A stretch of 64,000 nucleotides of DNA from a bacterium D16-51 (GCA_003612285.1 RAYE01000001.1:124001-188000), one strand, 5' to 3'. Shown: positions 26,701 to 36,314, numbered from the stretch's first letter. A program made the numbers and translations. Notes: generated by a model not told the origin, from the letters alone.

Positions 26701-27183
26701 GTGGTTGGCGGCATGCTGGTTGATAAAGTGGTCAGGACAACGAAAACAAACGCAGTAATGGCAATTTTAAAGCTGGAAGATTTATACGGGACAACGGAAG
26801 TTGTTGTGTTCCCAAGGGATTATGAGCGGAATAAGGGACTGTTAAATGTTGACAGCAAGCTTTTTATAAAAGGGAAGGCAAAAATGGAGGATGACAGGGG
26901 CAGTAAAGTGATTTGCCAGAAGATTATCCCGTTTGATGAAGTCCCTTGCGAACTCTGGATCCGCTTTAAAGATATCGCTGCATTTGAAAACGGGGAAGAG
27001 AAACTCTATCAGGAGATGCTTCCCTTTGATGGGAAAGACCATGTGTGTATTTATGCGGAAAAGGAAAAACAGGTGAAACGGCTTTCCGCAGGGAAAAGCG
27101 TTGATGCAAGAAAGCTGGTGGGACAAGGCGTCCTCTCTTACCTTGGGAAAGACGCGGCAGCAATTAAAGAACTATCTATATAG
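23701..27183 (+). CDS. dnaE: DNA polymerase III alpha subunit
   Basis: DnaE is the replicative or lagging-strand C-family polymerase. The chosen start at 23701 follows GGGGGAAAG. The 1160-residue protein opens with the PHP domain ('HLHVHTEYSLLDGSC', 'ITDHGNMYGVIDFY'). The palm has 'GPGRGSAAGSIVSY' and 'MPDIDIDFCYERR', then 'HAAGVLIS', 'LYRPGPMDYIP', the fingers 'YQEQVMQI', an HhH region, and an OB fold near the end ('VVVGGMLVDKVV'). The length is typical of DnaE rather than PolC. Confidence 0.96.
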   Translation: MEFAHLHVHTEYSLLDGSCKIKELVCRAKELGMGHIAITDHGNMYGVIDFYRAAKEAGINPVIGCEVYVAPGSRFDREVSKGEERYNHLVLLAENNQGYANLIKIVSIGFTEGFYYKPRVDYEILEKYHEGIIALSACLAGAVAASLRRGLYEQAKQEALRLSSIFGKDNFFLELQDHGIAEQKTVNQGLLRMAQETGLGLAATNDVHYIMDSDAEPHDILLCIQTKKLVKDEDRMRYEGGQFYLKSPEEMAALFPYAQQAVENTVKIAKRCQVEITFGEYKLPHFDVPDGYTSWEYLKKLCKEGLVRCYGKDAVHHVQRLAQELEVICKMGFVDYFLIVWDFIRFARERNISVGPGRGSAAGSIVSYTLGITNIDPIRYNLLFERFLNPERVTMPDIDIDFCYERRPEVIDYVVQKYGEDHVVQIVTFGTMAARNAIRDVGRVLDFPYNYVDTIAKAVPTELGITIDKALKRNPELKAVYDTDEQAKGLIDMSRRLEGLPRHISIHAAGVLISPKPVDEYIPLSKAADGTVTTQFTMTTLEELGLLKMDFLGLRTLTVIQDAARLAGIFDDATMNIDERMMKIDFEDKNVFDMISSGRTEGVFQLESGGMKRFMKELKPQNMEDIIAGISLYRPGPMDYIPQYIAGKSNRDNVTYDCPQLEPILEPTYGCIVYQEQVMQIVRNLAGYSFGRSDLVRRAMAKKKASVMAAERQNFVYGNEEEGVKGCVANGIPEEVANKIYDDMTEFAKYAFNKSHAAAYAVVAYQTAWLKYYYPLEFMAALMTSVKDHNSKVLEYAMTCRQMDIEILGPDINEGFSEFSVSNGKIRFGMSAIKGIGTTVIEAIVQEREKNGLFTSMEDFMERLSTKEVNKHTIENFIKSGAFDCLEGTRKQKLQVYQTMLDNIAREKKDSMEGQMSLFDMGDEELTRANQIEYPDVGEFEKGEYLAYEKEMLGIYVSGHPLEEYLGLMHKNCTRTSKDFLTDEEGEQPGTAEVQDGETVVVGGMLVDKVVRTTKTNAVMAILKLEDLYGTTEVVVFPRDYERNKGLLNVDSKLFIKGKAKMEDDRGSKVICQKIIPFDEVPCELWIRFKDIAAFENGEEKLYQEMLPFDGKDHVCIYAEKEKQVKRLSAGKSVDARKLVGQGVLSYLGKDAAAIKELSI

Positions 27184-27252
27184 TGTATTGCTGTATACAC
27201 GGCTAATAGTATCAGGATATCGTAACTGCCGCTTAAAAATATGAAAAGAGTA

Positions 27253-27281
27253 TTGAAAAATCACGAGTTTTAGCGTAAAAT
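27253..27281 (+). promoter_or_regulatory. Housekeeping promoter for pfkA
   Basis: TTGAAA (27253-27258) and TAAAAT (27276-27281) are 17 bases apart, 36 bases before the pfkA start. Upstream at 27190-27215 is a worn half of the GTTACTATTCACGGCC family. Confidence 0.7.
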
Positions 27282-27317
27282 CGTATGTAGAATGTTGAGA
27301 AGGAAAAGGAGGGCATT

Positions 27318-28295
27318 ATGAGCGATTCAGTAAAAACGATTGGTGTATTGACCAGTGGCGGCGACGCACCTGGGATGAATGCTGCGATTCGCGCAGTAGT
27401 CCGTACCGGTATTGCAAATGGTGTAAAGGTAAAGGGAATCCGCTGCGGTTATGCCGGACTGCTGGAGGAAGATATTGTAGATATGGGGACGCTTGATGTA
27501 TCGAATATCATCCAGACTGGCGGTACGATTTTGTACACAGCACGTTGTCCTGAATTTAAAAAGAAAGAATATCAGAAAAAAGGTGCGGAGATTTGTAAGA
27601 GACATGGTATTGATGGTGTTGTGGTAATCGGCGGGGACGGTTCCTTTAATGGCGCCAGTAAGCTTGCCCAGTATGGCATCAATACAGTTGGCGTACCGGG
27701 GACAATTGATTTAGATATTGCCTGTACAGAATATACGATTGGTTTTGATACTGCTATTAATACTGCAATGGAAGCGATGGATAAATTGAGGGATACTTCA
27801 GAATCCCATGAGCGCTGCAGCATTGTTGAAGTAATGGGACGTACAGCAGGCCATATTGCCCTTTGGACAGGAATTGCCAGTGGCGCGGAGTATATTTTGA
27901 CAACAGAAGAATATAATGGGGATATTCAGAAGATTATAAATAAGATTCAGGACCGCCGCCGTCTTGGCAAAAAGAACCATATTATAGTAAATGCTGAGGG
28001 AATTGGCAATTCTAATGAGATGGCAAAAGTAATTGAGATTGCGACAGGTGTGGAAACAAGGGCAACGATTCTGGGACATATCCAGCGCGGCGGGAATCCA
28101 ACCTGTAAGGACCGTGTATATGCTTCTGCATTGGGGACAAAAGCCGTAGAACTTTTATGTGAGGGTAAATCAAACCGTGTGGTAGGATATAAAGATGGTG
28201 AGTTTGTGGATTATGATATGCAGGAGGCGCTTGCAATGGAAAAAGGATTGGATCCGTATCTGTCCCATATCAGCCGGAAATTAACCACAAAATAA
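27318..28295 (+). CDS. pfkA: 6-phosphofructokinase, ATP type
   Basis: Pfk phosphorylates fructose 6-phosphate in glycolysis. The 325-residue protein shows 'GVLTSGGDAPGMNAAIRAVV', ATP-binding 'GGDGSFNGASKL' (Gly rather than Asp after the motif, so ATP and not PPi), 'PGTIDLDIACTEYTIGFDTA', 'VMGRTAGHIA' and 'GHIQRGGNPTCKDR'. AAAGGAGGG precedes the ATG. The near-invariant PGTIDND reads PGTIDLD: both Asp residues stay, but Asn is replaced by Leu. Its catalytic competence or regulation may differ from standard Pfk. Confidence 0.93.
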   Translation: MSDSVKTIGVLTSGGDAPGMNAAIRAVVRTGIANGVKVKGIRCGYAGLLEEDIVDMGTLDVSNIIQTGGTILYTARCPEFKKKEYQKKGAEICKRHGIDGVVVIGGDGSFNGASKLAQYGINTVGVPGTIDLDIACTEYTIGFDTAINTAMEAMDKLRDTSESHERCSIVEVMGRTAGHIALWTGIASGAEYILTTEEYNGDIQKIINKIQDRRRLGKKNHIIVNAEGIGNSNEMAKVIEIATGVETRATILGHIQRGGNPTCKDRVYASALGTKAVELLCEGKSNRVVGYKDGEFVDYDMQEALAMEKGLDPYLSHISRKLTTK

Positions 28296-28326
28296 ATTAT
28301 AATATAAAACAGAACGGAGGATATTT

Positions 28327-28581
28327 ATGAAAAAATTAGTAAAATTAGTGGTAGCAGCTGGAGCAATTGCCGGTGGCATCGCCGGGGCGGTGTATTTCTT
28401 TGGCAAAAAGAAATCAAAAGATGATTATGATGATTTCGACGATGATTTTGATGATGTTTTCGGGGAAGAGGAAGATGACAGGGATTATGTGACCTTAGAC
28501 CTTGAAGATGAAGAAAATACAGAAGAAGAGCAGAAGGAAGAGCCTGAAGAAGATAGCGAACCAGAAGAAACAGAAGATTAA
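28327..28581 (+). CDS. Small acidic membrane-anchored protein
   Basis: The 84-residue protein has one N-terminal helix (about 5-25, 'LVKLVVAAGAIAGGIAGAVYFF'), a short Lys-rich stop (GKKKSK) and a ~55-residue tail that is mostly Asp and Glu. An RBS (ACGGAGG) precedes the ATG, 31 bases after pfkA, so the two are probably co-transcribed. No family is recognised. The acidic tail is likely cytoplasmic or disordered. Confidence 0.75.
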   Translation: MKKLVKLVVAAGAIAGGIAGAVYFFGKKKSKDDYDDFDDDFDDVFGEEEDDRDYVTLDLEDEENTEEEQKEEPEEDSEPEETED

Positions 28582-28600
28582 GGAAATAATGCATATAGGT

Positions 28601-28638
28601 GTCAGGATGCCGCCAGGGGGCGGCATCCTGACTTTTTA
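28601..28638. terminator. Bidirectional terminator between convergent genes
   Basis: GTCAGGATGCCGCC pairs exactly with GGCGGCATCCTGAC around a 4-base loop, with T runs usable on both strands. It separates the pfkA unit from the minus-strand topoisomerase genes. Confidence 0.88.
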
Positions 28639-30879
28639 CTTTTTAATTTTGGCTTTTTGCCCTTTTGCTGCCCGTTTACGGTTACGGATTTTTTGCGGAT
28701 CATATTTTTTTTGTTCAAAGATAAGTTCTTCACAGTCTGGCATGGCAACAGCGGCATACCGCACGGTATCGTCGTCTTCCAGGGTAATCCCCTTTACGCC
28801 GCGGCTTGTCTTTTTCAATTCGCTGGCTTCATAAAGCGGGAAGCCAAGGGAAAGCCCTTTTTTTGTGATTAAGACAACTTTGGCATCCGGGTTAATTGCT
28901 TCCACTACATTTAATGGGGTGATACCGGCAATTTTGTCATCTTCATCCAATTTGGTAGAAGCAATGACAGAGCGGTTGGTATCAAATGAAATCCCTGCCA
29001 CCTGTTTTACAAAGCCTTTTCTTGTTGCAAAGAAAAGCTGTGATTCAAAGAGGGCTTCCGCAGAAATATATAAAATAATTGTTTCTCGGTCCGACTTGCA
29101 AAGGGATTGTATCAAAACTCCTTTGTCGCGGCTCCTCCCTTTTGGGATATTCATTGCTTTAATCTGGTACATATTCCCTTCTTCCGTAAAGACGCAGAGG
29201 CGGTCTGTGTTTTTCAGTGAAATTATATGGGTATAATCGGCAAGGGTTTCTTCGGCGAGACGGGAATAGCTTGCAGAGTCAATCGTTTTAGCATATCCGA
29301 AACGGTCTATCAGCACATAAAGCTCTTCTTCCTTGATTTCTTCCACGTACTTTTCTTTTGCCAGGTTATCCAGGACAGTCAGGCGTTCCCTGCCAAATTT
29401 TTTCTTATATTCCCTCAGCCGTGTGATTATAATTTTGTGGAGTTCTTTTTTATCACTTAAAACATTGATATATTCTGCTATATTGCTGCGGAGCTGTTCC
29501 CCTTCCTGATGGAGTTTTAAAAGTTCCAGGCCGATTAACCTGCTAAGCGGCATTGTAAGGATTGCTTCTGCCTGCCGTTCTGTAAAACAGAGCGTAGCGG
29601 CTTCTTTTTCTGATTTTTTACTTTTAAAGTTAATTCCGTCTGTCTTTCCATCAATTAAGCAGCCTTTTGCCTGCTTGATCGAATCGCTTCCGCGCAGGAT
29701 TTCGATAATCAAATCAATGACATCCGTTGCTTTAATTAAGCCATCCACGATTTCCAGGCGGTCGTTTGCTTTGGCAAGCAGATGTTTATATTCCTTTGTG
29801 TAAAGTTCCTCCTGAAAAGAAACAAACTCCTGGATTAAATGTTTTAAAGTAAATGTAATTGGCTGCTTATCTTTGACAGCAAGCATATTGACGCTGTAAG
29901 TATCTTCCATTGCCGTTTTTTTATAAAGGCCGTTTAGCAGGTTTTCAATATTCCGGTCTTTCTTTACTTCGACAATCAGGCGGATGCCTTCTTTCGAGGA
30001 TTCATCACGGACGTCATAGATTTCGTCAAATACTTTATCTTTTGCAAGGGAAACAAGGTTTTCCAACAATTTAGACTTGTTTCCGGCAACCGTGTAAGGG
30101 ATTTCGGTAATAACAATATTTTTTCTGCCATAATCGCTTTCTTCAATCTCTGTCTTTGCGCGCAGGGTTAATTTCCCTTCCCCTGTCTCATATATGGATA
30201 AAATATCATCTGCATTTGTAATCATTGCGCCTGTTGGGAAATCCGGCCCTTTAATATATTTCATCAGCCCTTTTGTAGTAATCTCTGGATTTTTAAGGTA
30301 GGCAATGACCCCGTCTACAACTTCTCCAAGGTTATGCGGCGGTATATTTGTCACCATGCCGACGGCAATCCCGGTCGTTCCGTTTACCAAAAGGTTTGGG
30401 AGTGTTGCAGGCAGTACAAGGGGTTCTTTCTCACTTTCGTCAAAGTTTGGGCCAAATGGGACGAGACCTTTTTCCAGGTTGTTAAGCAGCGTCATTGCCC
30501 CGGCGGAAAGCCGTGCTTCCGTATAACGCATTGCTGCTGCGCTGTCCCCGTCAATTGAGCCGAAATTCCCGTGTCCATCCACAAGCGGGAGCGTCAGGGA
30601 ATATTCTTCTGTCATATGGACTAATGCGTCATAAATTGAGCTGTCGCCATGCGGATGGTATTTACCCATGGTATCCCCGACAATACGTGCGCTTTTCCTG
30701 TGCGGTTTTTCCGGGGAAAGCCCAAGTTCTGTCATCGCATATAAAATCCTGCGCTGCACCGGTTTTAACCCATCCCTGACGTCAGGAAGGGCGCGTGATA
30801 TAATAACACTGACGGCATAATCGCGGTAGGAATTTTTCATTTCATCCGCAAAGTCCAGCTGTATAATTGATTGTTCCAT
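28636..30879 (-). CDS. parC: Type IIA topoisomerase subunit A (ParC/GyrA family, probably ParC)
   Basis: This subunit cuts and rejoins DNA for the two-gene enzyme. The 747-residue product starts at 30879 ([12 protein letters not shown]), eight bases after GGAGG; an overlapping in-frame ATG at 30894 is too close to that site. Visible are '[18 protein letters not shown]', the quinolone region '[15 protein letters not shown]', active-site Tyr in '[11 protein letters not shown]', and a C-terminal beta-pinwheel of ~270 residues. I see no clear GyrA box, and the pair is not beside recF or dnaA. That favours the second (Topo IV-like) enzyme, but gyrase is not excluded. Confidence 0.85.
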   Translation of the reverse strand: MEQSIIQLDFADEMKNSYRDYAVSVIISRALPDVRDGLKPVQRRILYAMTELGLSPEKPHRKSARIVGDTMGKYHPHGDSSIYDALVHMTEEYSLTLPLVDGHGNFGSIDGDSAAAMRYTEARLSAGAMTLLNNLEKGLVPFGPNFDESEKEPLVLPATLPNLLVNGTTGIAVGMVTNIPPHNLGEVVDGVIAYLKNPEITTKGLMKYIKGPDFPTGAMITNADDILSIYETGEGKLTLRAKTEIEESDYGRKNIVITEIPYTVAGNKSKLLENLVSLAKDKVFDEIYDVRDESSKEGIRLIVEVKKDRNIENLLNGLYKKTAMEDTYSVNMLAVKDKQPITFTLKHLIQEFVSFQEELYTKEYKHLLAKANDRLEIVDGLIKATDVIDLIIEILRGSDSIKQAKGCLIDGKTDGINFKSKKSEKEAATLCFTERQAEAILTMPLSRLIGLELLKLHQEGEQLRSNIAEYINVLSDKKELHKIIITRLREYKKKFGRERLTVLDNLAKEKYVEEIKEEELYVLIDRFGYAKTIDSASYSRLAEETLADYTHIISLKNTDRLCVFTEEGNMYQIKAMNIPKGRSRDKGVLIQSLCKSDRETIILYISAEALFESQLFFATRKGFVKQVAGISFDTNRSVIASTKLDEDDKIAGITPLNVVEAINPDAKVVLITKKGLSLGFPLYEASELKKTSRGVKGITLEDDDTVRYAAVAMPDCEELIFEQKKYDPQKIRNRKRAAKGQKAKIKK

Positions 30880-30893
30880 GTTCATTTCCTCCA

Positions 30894-32852
30894 TTAGATA
30901 TCCAGTGTGGCATACTTCGCTTCTTCCATAATAAACTGGCGCCTTGGAGGGACATTGCTACTCATGAGCGTAGTGGTAATATCGTCCGCCTCCACGGTGT
31001 CGCTAATGGAAACTTGTGCAAGGATGCGGCTTTCCGGGTTTAGCGTAGTTTCCCAGAGCTGTTCAGCGTCCATTTCCCCAAGCCCTTTGTACCGCTGGAT
31101 GCTTATAATTTTATTCTCCTTATTTTTGCGGAATTTTTCCAGTTCAAAGTCATTAAAAATATATTCTGAATGTTTTGTATTTTTCTTTTGTTTCTTTCCT
31201 GGCTTTGTGCTTTCCAGTTTTTTATTTTCAAAATCTACCTTATAAAGAGGCGGCAGGCCACGGTAAATTTTTCCTTCATAAATCAGTTCCGGCATAAAGC
31301 GGTAGAAAAAGGTAAGCAGCAATGTGCTGATATGTGCGCCGTCTACGTCGGCATCTGTTAAGATAATAATTTTGTCATAGCGGAGTTTCGTAATATCAAA
31401 TTCTTCCCCAATCCCGCAGCCAAAAGAAGCAATCATTGCCTTAATTTCATTATTTTGCAGGATTTTTTCTAAAGATGCTTTTTCTACGTTCAAAATTTTG
31501 CCGCGGAGTGGGAGGACAGCCTGTGTTTTGCGGTTCCGCGCCGTTTTTACGGTACCTCCTGCGGAATCTCCTTCGACAATGTAAACTTCGCATTCTTCCG
31601 GCTTTTTGGATGTACATGCGGCAAGCTTGCTTTTGGTGTCCATATCATTGAGCTGCTTTAAAACAGCTGTCCTTGCTTTGTCGCTTGCCCGGCGGGCATT
31701 GTAGGATTTTAAGGAATTATCCAGGATTTTTTTCAGGATTTCTACATTTTTATCCAGGTAATGCTGTACTTCTGTACTAAAAACCTCGTCTACCGCGCTT
31801 TTGGCGTCGGTATTCCCAAGCTTTGTCTTTGTCTGCCCTTCAAACTGTGGGTCGGGGTGTTTGATAGAAATAATGGCAACCAGTCCATTTCTGATATCTT
31901 TCCCGTCAAAATTATCATCTTTATCTTTTAGGACGCCAAGTTCCCTTGCATATTGGTTCATAACCCTTGTCAGAGCTGTTTTAAAACCAGTTACTAATGT
32001 GCCGCCGTCTACAACGTTAATCCGGTTGCAGTATGGGTTAATCTGTTCTGAAAAGTTTCCGGTATATTGGAACGCAATTTCTACTTCAATATCACCGCTT
32101 TTTCCCTCAATGTAGACAGGTTCTTCATGCAATACGGAAGCATCCCGGTTAATATAGCTTACAAAGCTTTTAATCCCGTATTTTTCCTGATAAACACGTT
32201 CTTCTTCGTCAATTTCATTTTTGTAATTTAGTTTCAGTCCTTTATTTAAAAAGGCAATTTCTTTTAGTTTTTTCTTTATAACATCTGCTTTGAAAACAAT
32301 CGTTTCAAAAATTTCACCATCCGGGTAAAAAGTAACTTTTGTGCCAGAGGCGGATTTCGCACATTTTCCGACAGAAGGAAGAAGCCCTTTTTCCAGAGGT
32401 GTGACAGGATGCCCTCCATTTTGGTATTCATCACGGTAGACCAAACCGTCTTTTTTTACTTCCACAATCATATGGGTAGACAATGCGTTGACAACAGAGG
32501 AGCCAACGCCGTGCAGCCCGCCGGACACCTTATATGCACCATTCCCAAATTTTCCGCCGGCATGGAGAATGGTATATACAACGCGTACCGTTGGAATCTT
32601 CTTTGTTGGATGGATGTCAACCGGGACGCCGCGTCCGTTGTCTTCCACGCAGATGCCCCCATCCTTCTGGACGGTAATATTGATTTCTGTGCAATAGCCT
32701 GCCAGATGCTCGTCAATGCTGTTGTCTAAAATTTCCCAGATCAGGTGGTGGAGTCCGCGGCTGCCAGTAGACCCAATGTACATGCCGGGGCGCTTGCGGA
32801 CTGCTTCCAGCCCTTCTAATACCACAATTTCCTTTCCAGTATATTCGCTCAT
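30894..32852 (-). CDS. parE: Type IIA topoisomerase subunit B (ParE/GyrB family)
   Basis: The ATPase subunit starts at 32852 ([20 protein letters not shown]) behind GGGAGGA. Its 652 residues show the GHKL ATPase motifs ('[13 protein letters not shown]', '[11 protein letters not shown]', '[15 protein letters not shown]'), transducer QTKTKLG, and TOPRIM 'VEGDSAGG' and '[10 protein letters not shown]'. The following 'SAKQGRDR' found in most GyrB/ParE reads TVKTARNR. The stop overlaps the region of the A-subunit start (TAATG), so the two are coupled. Naming as parE rather than gyrB follows the A subunit. Confidence 0.85.
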   Translation of the reverse strand: MSEYTGKEIVVLEGLEAVRKRPGMYIGSTGSRGLHHLIWEILDNSIDEHLAGYCTEINITVQKDGGICVEDNGRGVPVDIHPTKKIPTVRVVYTILHAGGKFGNGAYKVSGGLHGVGSSVVNALSTHMIVEVKKDGLVYRDEYQNGGHPVTPLEKGLLPSVGKCAKSASGTKVTFYPDGEIFETIVFKADVIKKKLKEIAFLNKGLKLNYKNEIDEEERVYQEKYGIKSFVSYINRDASVLHEEPVYIEGKSGDIEVEIAFQYTGNFSEQINPYCNRINVVDGGTLVTGFKTALTRVMNQYARELGVLKDKDDNFDGKDIRNGLVAIISIKHPDPQFEGQTKTKLGNTDAKSAVDEVFSTEVQHYLDKNVEILKKILDNSLKSYNARRASDKARTAVLKQLNDMDTKSKLAACTSKKPEECEVYIVEGDSAGGTVKTARNRKTQAVLPLRGKILNVEKASLEKILQNNEIKAMIASFGCGIGEEFDITKLRYDKIIILTDADVDGAHISTLLLTFFYRFMPELIYEGKIYRGLPPLYKVDFENKKLESTKPGKKQKKNTKHSEYIFNDFELEKFRKNKENKIISIQRYKGLGEMDAEQLWETTLNPESRILAQVSISDTVEADDITTTLMSSNVPPRRQFIMEEAKYATLDI

Positions 32853-32979
32853 AGTTCCTCCCATTTTTAAAATTAATACCAATTACCGATTGTACTATAA
32901 CATTTCAAATATTTCAACTTTTACTCTGACACTTGTGGTTTCTCCCGGCAGTATGTAATGAATCGTTGTAAGAGCTGCT

Positions 32980-33006
32980 GTTACTGGGTACGGAGTGAAC
33001 AGTAAC
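32980..33006. repeat. 27-bp palindrome, GTTACTG...CAGTAAC
   Basis: GTTACTG and CAGTAAC pair around GGTACGGAGTGAA. The same 27-mer with one change occurs at 37933-37959. Its right half (GTACGGAGTGAACAGTAAC) relates it to the 15101-15168 repeat. Confidence 0.7.
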
Positions 33007-33029
33007 CATTTATAGTCCACAATTAAATT

Positions 33030-33074
33030 ATCTGATATACAGATATTGACTTATATCTGATATACAGATATAAT
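33030..33074 (+). promoter_or_regulatory. Promoter with two identical 15-bp palindromes (candidate operators)
   Basis: TTGACT (33046-33051) and TATAAT (33069-33074) are 17 bases apart, a near-consensus promoter. ATCTGATATACAGAT occurs exactly twice, at 33030-33044 and at 33055-33069. The first abuts the -35 box and the second fills the spacer, 25 bases apart centre to centre, so both would lie on one face or so of the helix. A repressor binding both would block transcription of the downstream CHAP-protein gene. Confidence 0.75.
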
Positions 33075-33117
33075 CACTAGGAAAGAGGAAATAGAGCGTT
33101 TTTCGGAGGTGAGAATG

Positions 33118-35319
33118 ATGAAAAAAATATGCAGTGTTTTGGTTACGTTTAGTTTAATAATAGGGTTATTTGTTGTTCAAGGGAGGAGTGCGGAAGCAGG
33201 AGCACCTGGTGGAATAGCAGGAAATGGGACAGGCGGGATTTCTATTGACATTAATGCTGCGCCATATACAGATTATGCGAATATTCCTAATTGGGGGCAG
33301 TATGCATATGGAGCATCGGGATGTGCATGGTTTGCATCTGCCAGGGTAAATCAGCTCACAGGTGCAAATTGTACAATTTATTCGGGAAAAAGCTGGTATA
33401 ATTCTGCATATGCCACGTTTGGGTTTTCCAGAGGAAGCGTATTGAATGCAAAGGCTCTGGCATGTTATGAAAACCATGTTGCAGTTGTGGAGAGTGTGAA
33501 TGGAGATAAGGCTGTTGTTAGTGAAGGAGGCTACACATCCGTTAACGCGTCAAATGGTTACTGTGTGATTCATGAATTGTCAAAGGCACAGATAGAGTCA
33601 GCACGCGGAGGCGGCTTTTTGGGCTATGTATATTTAACAGGCGGTGCGCCTCAGCCCGCAGCAGGCCTTTCATACTCTAATTTGCATACTACGTTTGTGG
33701 ACACATGGAATGCCGGCTTGTATGGTTATATTGATAATCCTGGCAGGCTGACAGTATCAGAGGTAGGTGTCTTTATTTGGGATTCTGCAGGGACATTAGT
33801 AGTAAACCATAAGGAAAATTGCGGGTTAAAGACATCTTATGTGGAGCAGCAGTTAAATATAGTTGGGGAGGCGCTGCCTTCCGGGTTAAAGTCCGGTGAG
33901 AGCTATACATATCAAATGTATGCAGTTGCTAATGGAACAACTTATAAAAGTGATATTGGGACATTTACAATTGTGGATAATGAAAAGCCGAAGGTTAGCA
34001 ATGTAGAGGTTTCAGATGTTTCTTCAGATGGATATACAGTGAGTTGTGTGGTGACAGATAACCATGATGTAGCATTGGTGAAATTTCCGGTTTGGACATA
34101 TGCAAATGGCCAGGATGACCTTCAGAAAGATTGGGTAACAAATTCTAAGTATTCAGGCATTAAAGATGGGGATAAATATACATTCCGTGTGAATATTTCA
34201 GACCATAACAATGAAAGTGGGATTTACCGTACTGAAATTTATGCATGGGATAAAGCAGGAAACCAGTCGGATGGCATTGCGGTGGACACAGAAGTCCCTG
34301 AAAAAAATAAGGTGCCGGAGCCAACACCAGAAGTAGTGGTAAGCCCATCACCTGCTCCAGCTACAGAACCGCCTTTTGTACAAACGCCCACCATAACACC
34401 AGAGCCAGATAATGTACAGTCATCGAACTATTTAAATTCTTATGTTACAAACCTTGCAGATACATCTGTCACCCTAAAGGCTACGATTCCATTACAATAT
34501 ATGGAAGAATGGGGAGTATACTTTGGGAAGAACCCTTCTAACCTGAAAAGATATTTTGGGAATACTCCAGACTATAATGTAACATCCATGACATTTAGTT
34601 TTACAGAAGATATTTTCCCAGATACAACGTACTATTACTATTTTTATTATTCAACAGGTACAAAAACTGCTGCATCTAAGCTATACAGTTTTACGACAAA
34701 TAAGAGTAATAGCAGCAGTAATCGGGATTTTGAAAGTGTGATGACCACAAATCTTACTGATACGGAGGCAAGTTTTAAAGTTACTATACCATCTTGTTAT
34801 GTGGATAGCTGTGGTTATTATTTTGGGACGGATTCTAATAATTTGCAAAAAAATGTGATTGCTAATCCAGGGAAAAATATATCGTGGATGACTTTTGCGA
34901 GAAATGATCTGTCACCGAATACAACATATTATTTTTATATTTATTATGTTACGGAAACTAGGACAGTTGTATCGAAATTGTACCAATTTACAACAGAGCC
35001 TGGTAAAAGCAAGCCGTCTGAGGCTGCAGCGCCAGAAAAAGTAGTTTTATATACGCCATATTCGAATAAAAAGAAGACAATGTATGTTGAGTGGCGTATG
35101 GACAGCAATGCGGATGGCTATCAAATTCAATATTCGACAGATAAAAGGTTTAAATCTGCCAAGAAAGTAACAGTTGCTTCATGGAATGTGAATTCAAAAA
35201 AGATTACAAAGCTAAAATCAAAGAAAAGGTATTATGTCCGAATCCGTGCTTATAAGAATTCTGCTGGTAATAAACTCTATGGAGAATGGAGTGTTGTAAA
35301 AAGCTGTAAAATTAAATAG
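33118..35319 (+). CDS. Secreted CHAP-domain protein with Ig-like and Fn3-like repeats
   Basis: A signal peptide (MKKICSVLVTFSLIIGLFVV) leads a 733-residue protein. CHAP-type cysteine amidase/peptidase motifs follow: 'GQYAYGASGCAWFASARV' (Cys) and 'CYENHVAVVESVNG' (His). Next are an all-beta region, a domain of the GBS Bsp-like kind (PKVSNVEVSDVSSDGYTV...SGIYRTEIYAWDKAGN), a Pro/Thr linker with PTPEVVVSPSPAPA, two related ~90-residue beta modules, and a C-terminal Fn3-like domain ending in basic residues. CHAP domains cleave peptidoglycan or peptide bonds. GGAGGT lies before the ATGs at 33115/33118; I use the second for spacing. Confidence 0.85.
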   Translation: MKKICSVLVTFSLIIGLFVVQGRSAEAGAPGGIAGNGTGGISIDINAAPYTDYANIPNWGQYAYGASGCAWFASARVNQLTGANCTIYSGKSWYNSAYATFGFSRGSVLNAKALACYENHVAVVESVNGDKAVVSEGGYTSVNASNGYCVIHELSKAQIESARGGGFLGYVYLTGGAPQPAAGLSYSNLHTTFVDTWNAGLYGYIDNPGRLTVSEVGVFIWDSAGTLVVNHKENCGLKTSYVEQQLNIVGEALPSGLKSGESYTYQMYAVANGTTYKSDIGTFTIVDNEKPKVSNVEVSDVSSDGYTVSCVVTDNHDVALVKFPVWTYANGQDDLQKDWVTNSKYSGIKDGDKYTFRVNISDHNNESGIYRTEIYAWDKAGNQSDGIAVDTEVPEKNKVPEPTPEVVVSPSPAPATEPPFVQTPTITPEPDNVQSSNYLNSYVTNLADTSVTLKATIPLQYMEEWGVYFGKNPSNLKRYFGNTPDYNVTSMTFSFTEDIFPDTTYYYYFYYSTGTKTAASKLYSFTTNKSNSSSNRDFESVMTTNLTDTEASFKVTIPSCYVDSCGYYFGTDSNNLQKNVIANPGKNISWMTFARNDLSPNTTYYFYIYYVTETRTVVSKLYQFTTEPGKSKPSEAAAPEKVVLYTPYSNKKKTMYVEWRMDSNADGYQIQYSTDKRFKSAKKVTVASWNVNSKKITKLKSKKRYYVRIRAYKNSAGNKLYGEWSVVKSCKIK

Positions 35320-35674
35320 TATACAAATTATCATAAAAGGTGGAAGAAAAGGAGAGAAGGAAAAAATTAGATTTATAACATTTGTATTTGCTAGAAAATT
35401 TGTTTGGGTAATGTCAAACGGATTATGAAGAAAGCGAACTCCTTTTCTTGACCAAGACCGATTATATTTTACTTACAGAAACACTGTCAAGGCTGGATTT
35501 GATGGATTTTCAGCTCGGTCTTGATAGTGTTTCTGATGTAAAAATTTGGTTTTCTAAGCCTAAGAAAGATGAGGTATATACTTATAATCTCTGAAGCCAT
35601 TAAATTTATTGGGGGTGAGCTGATTTTGGGTATATAAAGTTGGCACTGCCTTTGTTTGAGTGGAGGATAACATT
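35320..35674. other. Gap with a gene remnant and a hairpin
   Basis: From about 35412 to 35594 one frame reads 55 plausible codons (e.g. TKTDYILLTETLSRLDLMDF) to TGA but has no start, suggesting a decayed gene 3' end. Within it AGAAACACT-TCAAG and CTTGATAGTGTTTCT (about 35476-35531) are inverted repeats. The remaining bases show nothing recognisable. Confidence 0.4.
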
Positions 35675-36232
35675 ATGGAGAAAAAAGGAAGCAGACAGGA
35701 AAGTTTTCAAAAGATAGTTAAGGGGCTCTGTATAGTTTTACTTGGGACATTTTTGTTTTTACAATTACAGTCTATTGTGACAGCAGCCAGTCAAAAGTGT
35801 GTGTCCAAAAGTGTCCAGATGAAGAATGCAAATTTGGGAAAAAACAAGGGGAAAAAGAAGTGTACATATTATAAAACGACGCTGAATTATAAGGATTATT
35901 GGGAAGACTATGATTTATATAAGAAAAATAAGTTTGGATTATGTTGGGCAGTTTATTTTAGTAGAAATAAAATTTATTTTCATGGTTCAATGTCCAAATC
36001 CAATGTAAAAAGCTTTTCTTCAGGCAAGGAAGTATATTTAAAAGAAAAAAACCGCTCTTTTGTAACTACTTCAAAAACAAAATATTTTATTAAAGGTGAT
36101 GAATCAACAAAAAGAATATCTAGAAATAAAATTTCTTCATATTTGGCAAAAGGAAATAAAAGTATTCTTTCGTTTGGTATAATTCTTACGAAAGTAAATG
36201 GCAAAGTGGCAAATATGACTATTGAAATATGA
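35675..36232 (+). CDS. Secreted hypothetical protein
   Basis: I start at 35675 (MEKKGSRQESF), eight bases after GGAGG; the GTG at 35660 lies before that site. The 185-residue product has a Lys-rich N-terminus and a signal or anchor helix (about 18-38, 'IVKGLCIVLLGTFLFLQLQS') ending TAAS. A strongly basic outer domain with several Tyr and Lys follows ('KKNKFGLCWAVYFSRNKIYF'). It is not recognised. With its neighbours it makes a run of small secreted proteins. Confidence 0.7.
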   Translation: MEKKGSRQESFQKIVKGLCIVLLGTFLFLQLQSIVTAASQKCVSKSVQMKNANLGKNKGKKKCTYYKTTLNYKDYWEDYDLYKKNKFGLCWAVYFSRNKIYFHGSMSKSNVKSFSSGKEVYLKEKNRSFVTTSKTKYFIKGDESTKRISRNKISSYLAKGNKSILSFGIILTKVNGKVANMTIEI

Positions 36233-36314
36233 TATGCAATTTTTGATTTTATTCCCGCGAAGGCAAAGTGAGGATGTGCAAGCAAGCTTGCATCATCCGA
36301 GCGCGCCCGCGAGG

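Noticed and set aside
28636-32852. Calling the topoisomerase pair gyrA/gyrB outright
   Set aside because: No clear GyrA box and no recF/dnaA neighbours; the B subunit is GyrB-like in parts. The ParC/ParE names are tentative.
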